Shown here in pieces: positions 11,037 through 24,145 of a stretch of DNA of 64,000 nt. The stretch comes from Drechslerella dactyloides. Taxonomy: Eukaryota > Ascomycota > Orbiliomycetes > Orbiliales > Orbiliaceae. Below the pieces are notes generated by a model, which made no database searches, was not told the origin of the DNA, and was given only the letters and a program-made list of their open reading frames with translations. The DNA is taken from assembly GCA_020064725.1 (NCBI GenBank), contig JAGTWJ010000003.1, positions 1,798,001 to 1,862,000 on the forward strand, in the 5' to 3' direction. The translations under genes were made by a program, and so were the position numbers. Every line of letters starts with the position of its first letter. Position 1 is the first letter of the stretch.

Positions 11037-14009
11037 CTTGGAGAATTCGAAGTCGGAAAAGCGATATCAGCTCGATGTTTATCGTGGAGTAGCGAGAGTA
11101 AAGTCGTTCCGCCGCCGCAGCATGATATCAGGTATCAAAAGCCATCGGCGCCCAGTCGCAAGCGCATTATCCGCCGTTGCAAATTATGTGTTGAAGGGAT
11201 GTCGGTTTGAAGCTATGACAAATCGATTCTGAAATTTCGCCGACGCGAGGGGATATACAGGTATACTAGTAAGGAACTCGCACAGGGGCCAGCTGCCGTA
11301 TTAAATGGGTGCTGAGAGTAAGTCAAGGCTAACTTGCGAAAATGTTCGTATCGAACAGGGAGGTTTCGCCTGGTCTGTTGTCTCAGTCAAGTTAACTGCT
11401 GTTGTCTAAGATAGAAATGCAGGTGAACGTAAGCTGAGGGTATCCGATATATGGCATGCGTACGTACCCATATTCTAACTAATTAATATCCCGTTGCGCA
11501 GCTTTATGCATATGTCATAGCCACTAACATCGAACCAGCATTTTGGTCCAGCTCCGAACAGACTTCTCGAAGCAGATCAGATGGACTGCTGTGGAGGCAA
11601 GGCGGGAGGCAAGCTTTTATTCAGAGACCGGCGACCTGCCTCCGCCTAGCTGAAGTTATTTCACTCCAGCAGGCATCCAAGGATGGTATCAGGTGAGCGG
11701 GTCCGGCCGGTCTAATGGCCCAGGTAGCGAGTGTGCAGCTGCGGTTACTAAAGATGGGTCCTCGAGATGCATAATGCATTAGGACACTCTTGTAGGTAAA
11801 AACTTGCGGATATGATCAAGTTCCTCGGAGAAGTCAGCGAACCAAGCGGCGGCGGACTTTGGGACGAACTTTGGCCCGTTCGTTTTCCACGCGACGCCAT
11901 TGGCCCTTGCGCAGCTAAGGCAACACTCTGCTGGGCTCTTGTTCTCAGAATAGGAAACTACGCAGGATGCTATGTCGCTTTGGGTTTCCTAATCGACGCC
12001 GCACCTGGTACTTGGTTTTCGTTGGCCATTGAACTTGAGCGCACAATATGAAATTGGCTTCACGTGCTCTCTCGACTAGTATTGATGCGGCGAGGCGACA
12101 GCTTGATTTCTCGATCAATCCAACGGTACGATAAACCTACGTTGCGAATTATCTTATATGAGAGCGTACGATTACATGGTATTGCGTTGGAAGCTGGCTA
12201 CGGTCAAGCGTTCCGGATTCTCAACTCTCGGGCACTTTTGCAAACGTCCACAAACTTCGGCTTCGTCCTAGCGCGGTTGGCACCAGCCAGACTCCACATC
12301 TCGAAAATGAACCTCATATGATCATGCGCATTGATTTATAGGCATCCGCCAGAAACGTGAAACCGTAAATTTAGCCGCATCTCAAGTCTGATATTGCCAC
12401 GTGCACACGCTGCGCGCTGGACATTTTGTGCCACATGCAAGAACACTCAGGTATCGAGGGCAAAGGGGCAAAGGAATCAAGTATAGTAACGTAACACATG
12501 CCCAGCGCCTGCAGGTGTTATAATTGAGCCACCTGTCAGGCCAGGGCCATGCACATTAACTTATATAGTGATCAGCGCCAGCGGAGTAGGTATATAAAGA
12601 CAAGCATGCCGACATTTAAGAGCTTATCATGTTCCGAAATTCTCGTCGGGATTATGGGTTCGGATTCCTGGAGATAGCATGCCTAACGGGGTGGGTCGAT
12701 CACAAGGATTTGCCGGCCTAGATCCACCTAAATTCAATCCCGCGCCGACTCGACATGACATTGTCTTGATAGTTCGCGACGTTCGCACCACCTTACGAAC
12801 TACGTACTACGTACTACTCTCCTCCTCTACCTACAGATTAAAGCCGACACACCTTCATTCCATGAGAGCTACCTCATGACAGTTCACATTGTTCAAATAT
12901 TGACGCTGTATAGGCCCATGGGGCCGGAACTCTGAACTCGCCAAAGACCAAAGATGGTCCGCCACCCAACATTCGGCGCCAAATTTCCGAGCACTTGCTG
13001 TTTTCGGAAGCCTTGTAGGCAGTTGCCGACTTGGAAAATTCTTGGGAACAGCCTGAGATCGTCAAGTAGAGACGCATCAGGTGATACACATGTGCTCTTG
13101 AACATCGAGACTCAGAGCAGCTCACTGGCAGCAAGTTTTCTATGGACCAGCGAGGCAAAGGAATGTCCATCAAAACCTTGTGCACTTTATCGGTCGCAAC
13201 CGCGACGACGCTAGACACAATTATTGTTAACTGATACCGGTCAACATCCAGACCATGTTCTGATATGCGAGGAGTGAAGGTGTCCGCTTTCGACTTGCTA
13301 ATAATTGCGCCAGAGGCATGCATGAGAAGACCTCGGCGATTGGATCCTTGGCGACATATAGGCGTATACTCGGTCGTAAGAGACTAAGTACCTAGGTAGC
13401 TATAGCATCAATTGACGGATCGACCGACGAGAAAAGCAGCTGGCAGCTCGACTTGAATTTGGTGACAAACAAGAACTCGGTTTCTTGATAATCATAATCC
13501 TGCACTCTTCGAATCCTCGGTCTAGAACCATGTATAGTCTCGGGGACGCTGACCCTCCGAGCTTGGCGGAGCCTCGAACCATGTAATCTACCGCCATCCT
13601 CCTAGAGGGTGTTAGCGCCCGCAACCCGAGGCACCTGGACCTACGAAATTCATGAACATGTCGAACAATTTTTCCATGGCGGAAACTTATTATTACATTG
13701 TGAACTCCTGGTCTGAATACACCTAAGTCATCGGTTCTGCCGCCTGGCCACCTTGAACCGAAGAGGAGAGAGAACCCTGCAAAAACTGTTACTTAGTAGG
13801 GCCCGGTTCCCTGCAGTCACCATTAAAGATCATGGATCACCCTGCTAAGGAAACCCAGCTCTCAAGACCCAGTCCCTACGGAGAATTGGTTGCAACATCA
13901 ATCAGACTTCATCCTAGTGATAGATATAAATCGAATTGAAGGACACAACGCCATTCCCAAGTTGTCAGGTGCGGGAGCATCAGATTGAATGTCCGAGCCG
14001 TCCCCGAAC
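11037..14009. other. gene-poor region
   Basis: No supportable gene. ORFs such as 13323-12874 (minus, 149 codons) and 11812-12321 (plus, two frames) show no recognised domain and no credible splice partner. Short palindromic motifs built on TACGTAC or TACCTAGGTA occur near 12796-12823 and 13388-13398. Confidence 0.45.
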
Positions 14010-14155
14010 AATGTTTCCTCGCTTCGTCTTTGTCGTCGCGATTGCGGTGGCGAGAGGGGCGACTTTGCAAGCATATACAATCACTCCACCTGCCTGTTGG
14101 CTACCCCGGATTCTCGTCAGACGTGCATGCCGCATGGTCGCGTAACAATCCGACT
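14010..14155 (+). pseudogene. possible relic of a secreted-protein gene
   Basis: An ATG at 14010 opens a frame with a signal-peptide-like start (MFPRFVFVVAIAVARG, then ATLQAYTITPP). The protein-like continuation YPGFSSDVHAAWSRNNP lies in another frame from about 14100 and then meets stops. The pattern would suit a small secreted protein broken by a frameshift, but the stretch is short and no family is recognised. Confidence 0.2.
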
Positions 14156-16745
14156 GCCTTTTAGAGTTGAGGGGATGCGAATTTAATGCGCTTCGGTCTA
14201 CAGGCTCGCCGACATCGACGGGCTGAGTTTTCTAGGATATATGTGCAGAAATCACATTGGTACCTGATCTACAGAAAGCGATATCGATACGGGTGGTTGG
14301 TTTACGAGATCGTGCATGAGTGCCAAGTATCCTTGCAGATGAACCTCGATGCCGTGTCGACTGCACCAAGGTATGTCGTTTCAGGGCATCGACGACGATC
14401 CGGCGGTATTGGCTGACATAACATCTAGACAGTCCGTGAGGTGGATGAGCTGGCAAGTTCTAATCGCGAATGCGAACGGACACATCTGTAGGCCTCCCGA
14501 TGCGCATCGATGCATTGTCCGTTTTTCGCAACATAGATACCTTATCCGGTTGCATTAGAGGTGACACAAGTTCCTGCAGCGCGGGTCTAGCCAACACGCA
14601 TCAACCGTTGACTCCGTTGGGGACGCGACCGCTTTTTCGTTCCGTATGGGAAAAAATTTCTGCTAACTTGGAGAGCGTTCAATCGATCGTAACAGAAGTC
14701 GGGTCGACTCTCTCAATTTTGAAGATTGGGTCGGCTATATAGCCAACTGGCTGCGTCCAGTGCTACTTCCAAGCTAACCTGATAATATTATATAGCGGTC
14801 TAGTCTATAGTTAAGACTCGGGTATATCGAAATTAAGATTAAATTCTAGACCGCCCACTCAGACGGCAGTTTTACCTTGCCTATATTCAAGAACACTCTC
14901 CTCGCACGATGACGCGCGACCGGACATGAGGATTGAATATTATCAAAACGGAAGTTTCATGCCGACAAATTACACAGGATCCGACTCAGTCGCGCCCGTT
15001 CTCACCGCCTTCTCTCGGATGCGAGATATGGTCTCGATCCATGATTTGCCAGCGCAAAACGCCCCAAACACGGGCTCAGGATGCGGCTTGCGGACCAACC
15101 TTATAATTTACAAGATCGCCCACGGTGGCTGCGAGCTAACACGAGTCGCTCCACTTTTTGAGTATCGATCCCCGGGGTTCGGGCTCACAAAGAACTTGCT
15201 TATGTACGTTACTTATGCATGCAGATGTTAAATGCATGCGAAAATGCTCTAAATTTTTCCAGGAAATGCCGGGTTTGAGTTCGGGCCCCCGTGATGTAGA
15301 GAAATCGCCCAACGCGCTATACACATGGTCTTCGCCGCTCCTTCGCGCGTCGGCAACGATATACTTCAACACTAGTTGCCGCAATGCATCTTCACTCGAG
15401 CCGAAATTCTCTCTTGGACTGGCTAGTCGACCTGGCCAGCTGGCCGCACATCCCGTTGTCCTTTCCCATTACGAAAATCGCTCGCTCAGAATGGGGAAAA
15501 TCCTGATTCTGATATCATAAATTTCCGGTATCGCCGCATGGGCACCGATGCATATGCGCACCAAGCTGGGGGAACTTGCTAAACCTTGGTTTTCAAGTCG
15601 CACACATACACCCTAGATAAATCTATTGATCCAAGTTTGATGATTTGATATGCGAGTGGTAGTAATTCGTAGGTATGAGGAAGTATACTAACACCCCACA
15701 TGTAACAGTGGCTGACCAGATCAATAGAGGTGCAATAAGTCCCTACGTATGTCGTGCATTTTGCTGGGCGCTGATTTCGAGCGAGTGTTAATATTATGCC
15801 CCAGCAAAAACGTGCACAAAGCATACCAGTACGGTGAGCGTATGGGTTCGTACGAGCGCGTGGCGATGTAGATAAGCAATCAAGGAAGCGCGCCTCCCGT
15901 AAATTGAAGCTGACTTACAAATTGTCTCGAGCTTCCTACTCAATAATTATATCGATAGTGTTGTGGAGAACAAGCCTTAGAACGCCCATTTTCGCTGCGC
16001 TACTAGTATACTATAGCAGCCACAGGTGAAGTCTGCAGCCTCAAAATTATAATATGCATGTACCAGCACGTGGATATGCTCCGCACGTGCGATGTAATGA
16101 TAATGGCTACACAGAAAACTACATCATGGTGCCGACATCCGTAATACGTAAGTAATCGCCCGAATCCGATCAGGTCTCGGGTTTCGAAATTGTATCGTCC
16201 TATAGCTGAGCGTTCTAAAGGATATATCGCAAGAGAACTTTGAGAAGAGGATTTCCTGCTGCTATCACTAACAGAGGAGCTAGGTTATGAGACTCCAGTC
16301 TCGAATAGTATACATAGAATAGATTGACAATGCAGGAGTGCCGAGCGCGCTCCTGCCCATTGTGCATAGCAAATACAAATTCAGTGTTAACGAGGCATGA
16401 GTGAGCGAAAGAATCATATAGTATGGGATGAAGATAAAATAGATATACGGAGAATATATTGAAAGAAAAGAAGCTTCATATAATCGCCAAGTGTCATATA
16501 TTGAAGGAAATCAAACCATTCCTTCTAAACTTTTAAGATCGAATCGAAGAAGCATAGGCTTTCATCACCAGGATGTTGGCTTAGCTGGAGATATAGAGAA
16601 ATCTGTAAAATAATGAAAAGACAAAAAACCCCAACCGTGAACGCCGGCGGACCACGTCCGAAAATACCGAATATCGCTTGAAAGGAAACTGAAATATAAA
16701 ATAAGCGTGGAAGCAAAGGCAACGAATAGGTCTAGGAGAAATTGC
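14156..16745. other. gene-poor region
   Basis: Many short ORFs, none with a recognisable domain. ORFs near 14926-15520 are not linked by a convincing splice pattern. The last part is AT-rich and includes the 3' flank of the rhodopsin-domain gene. Confidence 0.45.
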
Positions 16746-18115
16746 TCAAGCTCTCGGCGGACTAGCAGCAACACTGACAGTATAGCCAGCACTGCGACCA
16801 TAGCTGTTTGTATTGGTTCTACCAGCCGAGGCGATGTCTTCGTTGACGCTAGCAGGAGCGCTCTTGACCTCGTAGGTAGTCTCGCTCTTGATAGCTTCAC
16901 CTCTCACAATACGTTCTTCACTCTCCGTGGCGTCTAGGATAGTTCGGCCCATGCTGTATTGACCCTTCTTCCTGCCATTGAGGTTGTTGTTGTAGCGCGG
17001 CAGCTCCATAGCGGTCCCGCCCGACTTGCTGCTTCCGTAAGAATTCCCTGTTCCCGTGGCGTACATCTGCTTTGCGGCCGAAATGCCGCGCATGAATAAA
17101 GGGTAGATCATGGGAATATTGCCAATAATGACGGCGACGAAAGTTTCTCTGCAAGCCCAGGAACCTGCTGAGAGAGCGCCACCAACAGGATCGGCGAGAA
17201 TGAAGGCGACTCGAAGGATACCAGCAAGAATGACGAAGCAGCCGCCAGAGAACATTGCAATCAAGAGGAACTTTCGCTTGAGTGGGATCTGGGCCTTCCA
17301 GAGCAATGGAAGCGGAATGTACATCAGGTACAAATCGGTAATGACGTTGAGGACCACTGTGACATAGCAGTCAATTTTCGAGATGGCAGGTTGGCAGGCA
17401 TTACTGGGTTCTGGGTTCATCTGGAAGTTCTTGTGATATGGATGGCAGCCAAGGTGGATAGAAAGAATGACAGCAATGTATGTTGTAATCAGGGCGACAG
17501 CGCCAATACGAATCTTTGTCGTTTGCTGGCCGAGACCATCTCTGTTAAAGATATCAGCGTCTGTTCTTGCCAACAAGGGAGTTTGAAACACAGAGTAACT
17601 TACGTCAGACGGCTGTAGAAGATGAGCAGGCAACCTTTAAGAAGCCACAGCAGAAGGGTGTATAAGCTCCATCCAATCAATTGGATTTTGACGCCAGTAA
17701 TTCGAGTATTATATTCGTCACTACCGATGACGAGAGCTTCCCGCTGCTCAGGTGTCATGCCATTGTTTGCAAGGCCCTTTGCCAGGTAACCGACGCAATA
17801 CGCGGCTGTCGTTTCCAGCGAATAGACCACCTGTATATGCGTAATCGGTTAGAAGTTGTGTTGGTGCGGGGCAGATATGCAGATGTCTATAAACAACGTT
17901 TAACTTACACCTGCGACAACCATTAGCAAGTCGTCGGGCTTGAACCCCGAGAAGCCACCAGATAGGGTATATCGGGCAACCAGTCGCCCGATGATGAACA
18001 AGAGACCAATTGCAAGCAGTGTCCACGCTTCCTTGAAGAAAGCTTGGACAGCGGCTAGCTGCGCGGCCAGCGCGGCCATTTCCTCGGGTGTCATCGGTGG
18101 ACCACTCGAGCTCAT
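16746..18115 (-). CDS. fungal rhodopsin-domain (PTH11/SAT4-like) integral membrane protein
   Basis: Predicted 409 residues from three exons: 18115-17909, 17830-17604, 17541-16746, with introns 17831-17908 and 17542-17603 (GTAAGT donors). Around seven hydrophobic segments are visible, with the family features LVARY after the first segment, KDCY-like KIDCYV before a membrane helix, and IPLPLLWKAQIPLKRK between helices 5 and 6. The conserved Cys-containing loop (HPYHKNFQMNPEPSNACQP) is present. The C-terminal tail is cytosolic, rich in Ser/Thr and charged. In this fungal family most members are of unknown function; some are GPCR-like surface sensors. No CFEM domain precedes it. The family call is firm; a sensing role is inference. 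Confidence 0.85.
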
Positions 18116-21100
18116 TGTGTATATGTAGAAATGACTAATATGAGTAACTGAGGAAAAGTTGGAAGAAAGTAGCTTGGTCGGCTGTCTGATAGAGAGCTTG
18201 ATAGATACGGAAACCCTCCTCGACCTGCTGATTATTATAATGTAGTCTAGTCGCAGGAAAGTCGATTATGGTCTTGAGAGATCTCGAGCCGAGCGGGCAG
18301 ACTGGATCTATATATCTTGTTTCGCCTGTCTGCTGAAAAGCGTTTGGGGGCGCGGCATTTAGATCCAGACATTGTGTTAATAGCTATCAAGGCGCTTTTC
18401 TTCTTCTTTCTTTCTTTGTTTCTTTCCTTTTTCTTTCTCATCCGTATCTTATTATCGAATAGACCAAGGTCCTCAGAAGCTTGATTCGCGTCCTAACGCT
18501 CGTTGCGCTGGTTCGGACCGGCCGTTTTTTCTGCACCTCGCTTTTCTTTTTTCGTTTGCTGTTAGGGTGTGGGAAAGGAAGCAGGGGTCCTGGCTGGAAA
18601 CCTGGGTTGAGTGGGCCAGAGTGGGGCGCGCATCCTCGACCCCAAACCGTCCCCGGTGTACCCAGGGTTCGGCCAGGAGAGATTTTAGCACGGTCTTGCA
18701 TATTTCGCTCGTCTGGGACGGGTTCTCTGTGCAGATGAGTGGAGAAAACTTCCACCGAACTGCGCGCCCTACACATGTGCGGTTCCCCGTGAGTGGTGGC
18801 GCTCTGTTTCGCGGCAGCTTACTCGTTAGGCCAGCGGCCGTTGGACTCGTCTGTCTGGGCTTCGCTCATCATTACCTGAATTTCAAACAGCCCGCTCTTT
18901 TGGGCAGCACGGAACGAAGTGCGATTGACGTATATCACAATGTGAGGAATAGCAAGGTTTGACCGATAAAGCTGCCATTGACGATCCGTTAGAGACCTCA
19001 GATTTGAGGAACCGCTTCCGGGATAACGTATATCAAGAACACTTATGATGTTGTGCTGCTCATAGAGATATCCCGAACCTCATCGAGTGCCTTTCAATCA
19101 ATAAAGCCCCTTATGCATTGAAATGATACAAGTGCATACAGAATGTTAATGAGGGTTATCGCCGTAGCATTCCCAGTTATCAGCGTACCCGGCCGGGAGG
19201 CGGGATTTCATATAGGTATTTTACTCGTACCTTTCTCTCGGGACTCTGTTTGATAGAAATATTAATATGTCGCCACAAATTATCCACTTCAGAAATTGCC
19301 AGATGAGTCTGTAAAATGTATTTCTGTGTACCTTGTAGCGCGGCGCTCGACGCCCATTCAACCAATTGTAAAGTTTTTCACCAGCCGTCCGCTTGTGCCG
19401 TCCGCCGCTGATTAAACATTAACAGTCCAGAATCCGATACTATCGATAATCGATTGCAATCGCTCTACTTGCCTGGATCTTCTGGGTTTTGGATCTGGAA
19501 CCGAAGCGTTTCTGGTTGAGCCGCTTCCCCGACTCCCATGATGAATAAGATCGGTGTCAGCAACTTGAGAGGACGCGCGAAAGCGATATTAGTCGGCAGC
19601 TATTAATTTGCACTGTTACAACACAATTTACAACTTCCATATAGCCATGGACATCGTCGATAACAAACCTGCAACCGCAGGCAGCAGCTGCATTCCAATG
19701 TTGGCAAATGTTCCCTCGTCGTCCTATCGGAACCAGGGGGCAAGATACGCGAAAAAAGCTTTTAAGCCCTATTCGCCTCGATTCAAGGTTAATTTGTATG
19801 ATACCCCCCGTGCATGTTTCTCGTAGGTACCTACATGTACAGCTTGAAGGCGAAGACATTCATCGCTGAATCATGGATCTGTAAGATGCCAGGGATCATG
19901 TCCAGTTTGAAGTCCGAATCCTGTCGGCCTAATATGGACTTATACAAGTACAAAATTGCTGAAGCTGGAGATCGGCCGTTTTTAGTCTCCTGTTGATCAT
20001 ATCTCTAATAGTCCTAGGCTCTTAAAACGGCGCGTGAAGAAGTGAACGTCTACTCTGGTTCTCGAGCTACTATGACGATCTCTCATGAAGCTCAGTAGAC
20101 AGCTTACGGTTAACGGTTTAGCTAGGATGTATAGCTATTAGGGGGCAAACGACGGAGAACGGAAAGCTCAGCGTACACGAACGATTCGATTTTCCTCTTC
20201 TGCGACGCCAAGGACAAGGGCGCTTTTAACGAGAGAGGTTCCAAGCTGTCGGGTTGTCTTCTGCTGCCTCGAGCGCATGCATACCCAATCGCGACGTTGT
20301 TGAAAGTGGAGTTCATGGGGGTCTTCCCGGTCGACCTGCCCAATACCGGCCGGGACGGCACAAGACCCTTGTGAATTTTAATACCTTTTCACTCTTGCTC
20401 GGGATAAAAATCTCATCGATTGCAATGGTGGGGAGATAAAATCTGTTTCCGCGAAACACTCTTAAGACCCAGTCAGTGCTCGAAGCGTCAGACATTCGGG
20501 ATCTGCTGACCGTTGAATTGAATACGTGCAAAGACACGTCACTGGCCCGTTCTGTACTTGGAGGTTGCCTCACCAAAGCCTTCGCGCTTGGTGAGTGTAC
20601 AAATTATATTCAATATTTCAATTCCTCCTTGGTCGAATTCTTTGACATGGCCACCTTCAAAAGTGGCCCTCGAAACCGGATCCACGATGCCGACCCGCAA
20701 ATTGGCTGGAATAACCGAAAGCGAGAGGACCCTTCGAGCGATTGAGCTCATGCAAGAACACGACTCGATTCTGCAGAGTATGTTACTGAGGATATGCATG
20801 CAATGAATCTCGATGCAATATCTAAGGAAGTGCATAATTGGGGGCCAGTAATACAAAGGCAATATACAATTGGATGTATTGCATATGCACAAATTGCTGC
20901 GGACGGATACGAAAGGATGTAGGAAAGGACGTTGCATCCACACGTATTGCGCCTGTACCTGACATGATGTTGACCTGTGTGGTAAGCCCACGTATAAAAA
21001 AGCATTGAGCCTCGAAGAATCACGCATACGAGAAGCACGATGATTTTTTGCCCTCTTCTCCTACAGTTTTGACGATAGTTTGATGTCGGTCACCGATTCA

Positions 21101-21813
21101 GGCAGGCAGGCAGGCATGTCTTTCCTCAAGGAACCTAGACCTTGCCGAATGGCCGGTTTCTGATACAGCGTCCTGTTCGCGCTTTAGTTCGACGCTTCCA
21201 GCCGCCTGCCCGTAGATTTGGACGGAGCTCCAAGAAGACGATTAACTCACCGTTATTGAAGCCCTGGATTATACGCTCATCGTTTCCACAAGCAATGGCC
21301 ACCTTTGATCGCGCCGAAATAGCCAATGCCAATCTTCGCGGCCTGTAACGCGCGGTGGTAGTCCGATGAGTTTCAACCGTGTTGTCAGAATAGTGGGTCC
21401 TCATATCTTTTGAGCTCCTGAGCCATATCAACACATTCTATAGGAAATGATTGCTGTCAGCCTAACCGGCACCAGCATTTTGCAAGAGAGTTGCCTGTCA
21501 CGGGCGGATATTTTCACCGAATGCCATCGTTACGGTTGTGTCCAAGCAATTACTGGGCTTCAGTCATTATGATTTGACGTTCAACAGGTTGACACGAATG
21601 CAATGCACTTAAGGGGCCAAGATTCTTGTCCAAAATATGAAAGATGTCAATCTACAATTATTACGACAGTTTAGGCGGCTAACAGGGAGAACTAGACTGA
21701 CTTACCATGTTCTGATACTTACTGCACATCGGCATTTCGAAGCCAACATGTACAGAAAGGCGCCTGGAGATATTGTTCGCACATTTCCACGGAGTGCAGC
21801 TGTTCAGGCGTAG
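18116..21813. other. gene-poor region
   Basis: No supportable gene. It holds the promoter of the rhodopsin-domain gene, a T/C-rich tract near 18400-18440, and scattered short ORFs on both strands (for example 21027-20539 minus and 21434-21135 minus) without recognised domains. A short AGGC/GGCA repeat lies near 21100-21117. Confidence 0.45.
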
Positions 21814-21814
21814 G

Positions 21815-21846
<32 letters not shown>
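21815..21846 (+). repeat. homopolymer of 32 A
   Basis: Uninterrupted A-run on the plus strand. Such a tract can be the 3' tail of a non-LTR retroelement or of a retro-copied transcript, but I found no open frame upstream and no clear target-site duplication. Confidence 0.95.
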
Positions 21847-21848
<2 letters not shown>

Positions 21849-21866
21849 ACTGAAAGATTTCCCGGC

Positions 21867-24145
21867 GTGCTTCGATTATTCCGGCGAAGTCGCCCGAAGA
21901 GGACAACCTCAGTCCCCGGCGTTAAAACCAAGAGGGGAAGTATCCGCGACAAAGGTTGCCCCACCAAAGATCCGCAGGACAGTAATGTTTCCTTAGGCTT
22001 CGCCACTGAGAGGGTGCGCACTGTTCCCATTCCTCCTAGTGAAATGAAACCGTTTTCTATTGCCGGCTGTTTTTTTTTGGCTCAAAGCTGGTCATGATAG
22101 TCATATCTAGGCCAATTCAACTTCGTACCAACAAAGGACTTCTCAAGACCTGTCTTCGAACTTGCATGTTTCTCGCTTGCTCTCGAGATCTCGTACCAAG
22201 ACCTGCGCGGCAGTCGATCTCCGCTGCGGCGCATTGGCATGCGGACGCGCAAGCACCTCTCTCGACCTCCCGATAGAAGAAATTACCGAGGAGGACTATG
22301 AATGTTCGTTTCGTGGTCCCATTGCGCCCCAGCGCCGCTGAGGCTGCTATTGGAAGTATTGACGAGGTGGCGTGCAAACTCGATAAGCAGGAGCAGCATG
22401 TAACCCTAATGTCCGGATTCTTGTTCCGTGAAGTAGTACGGCGGGCCCTCTGGAAAGCACCCTTATCAGAAAAGGCTTCTCGAAGACTACCAGTCGGCTC
22501 TTAAGCCAGATAGGAGGCTTTATGACTAGGGTATACCTGACAGGATTTTACTATATACTTGGGAACCACTGCTAATAACTACCGTGGAGCCTAGCCGGGC
22601 CGCAAGGGACCCTGCTTTGTTCAAACTGGAAATGCAGCCCCTTTCAGCCACGCATTTGCCTGGTGGCCACATGTTGGTCTTTCGTGTTGAAAATACGTAT
22701 GCAGACACAGCTAAGTTTCTAGTCAGCGACGAAATGTGGCCCATTGGCCTTGAGATTTTACCAACAAAAACCCAACACACATATGATATCGACAAGCTCT
22801 CTCTCGTATTAAAGTGTAATGCTCTGCGTTGGAGAGCGTCGCAATACGATGCCGGGGCCTTCCTTTAAGGCACAGGGCACAAGAACACAAGCAAGCCTAA
22901 CCGATATAACATAACAGTCAACGGTTTGCTCGAGTTGCTTTGAGTTAGAACGACAGGATGTATATATTCTCTCTCTTGTGGAACTTAAGAATTATTCCTG
23001 CTACGTGTGCTTGTATACATGCAGCAATTACGCATCCAACAAATTTGAGGTAGCCATAGCTCACTGCATCTAGCTCCCTTCGATGTTGGTCTGCAACGGC
23101 AGCATCCCGTCTAGCGGCACCACCAACTTCTCGTATCGAATTTCAGCCGGCGAGATCCACAGCCGTTTAAAATGATTTTCTCTAGGATCAACTTCCTGGG
23201 CTCTTAAAAAGCCAGGAACAGCGATGAAACTTGTCCCCACCCTGTCTTTACAATTGTCCATAGCGATATCATTGTACGCCTATACAACAATCGGAAGCTC
23301 ATGAATTCAAAGCGTACTGTAAAGGAGATGTTATACAAGTAGATGTCTAGTGGGATCGATATTGAGTTCACTTGTGTATACATTAGGCCTACAGTTTTGG
23401 GGCAATTCCGTTCGGTTTACTTAGACTCACTTTCCCGTACGAAGGTCCGGCAGGAGATATGTGAATGCGGCAGATACCGACGGCTATCTCCTTATGTTAC
23501 ACTCTGGAGCCTTTGGTCTAGAGCTCAACGCCTGGAGAAACCTGGGCCTAACAGCGACGTTCAATCTGATCCGAACAAACCGGCCGACGAGACAAAATGT
23601 TCTTCTGGAACTTGCGGAGTCGAGGAAAGCCAATTCCGCTATCGAATAAGGCCGTATGCACCGGACGCAGAGCCACCAATCCTGGGAGAAATTTTGGAAT
23701 ATGCTACCCCTGATCTTCAGGAGAGATATCAAGAAATTACAAACCACCAGTATAGTTTTCACTACTTGCATGGGTTCTGGGACTCAGAGCCCCTAGTGTC
23801 CCTATCATCCGGGATTAATCGATTCATTGTTGTAAATTGAACCGGGCAGGTCCGGGAAGTGGAGACTCAAGCACTCATAATGTGCGACAATCTCGGAGAG
23901 CCAAATGGCCATGGGTACTTGTCAAGAGAAAGTCTCAAAGGGACGGTTCTTCGTCCAGGGAGGCGGTCGTCGACTTGGGACAGAGTCTATCCTTGCATTC
24001 CAGTTCATCAAGGGTCAATTTGACCACGTCCAGGTACGAACAAGTGGGCATGAAAAAGATAGTGAGCTCTGGTTCATACCTTCTCCTGACTATTCACACA
24101 TGGTATGGTCTCGTTGCAGGTTTCAGACTGGAGGGGTATAGATAG
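21867..24145 (+). pseudogene. tract of broken coding-like frames
   Basis: Several plus-strand frames look protein-like but are interrupted: 22298-22504, 22584-22868 (with GGHMLVFRVENTY and VSDEMWPIG), 23343-23840 (with EILEYATPDLQERYQEI and SFHYLHGFWDSEPLV), a different frame at 23461-23649 (LLMLHSGAFGLELNAWRN) and 23905-24141 (SELWFIPSPDYSHMVWS). The stop at 23838-23840 is followed in the same frame by a further open stretch of about 60 codons. This would fit one or more decayed genes, or a gene with several introns that I could not resolve. No family is recognised. Confidence 0.3.

Noticed and set aside
12874..13323. 149-codon minus-strand ORF
   Set aside because: No recognised domain, no splice partners and no promoter cues; kept only as a note in the gene-poor region.
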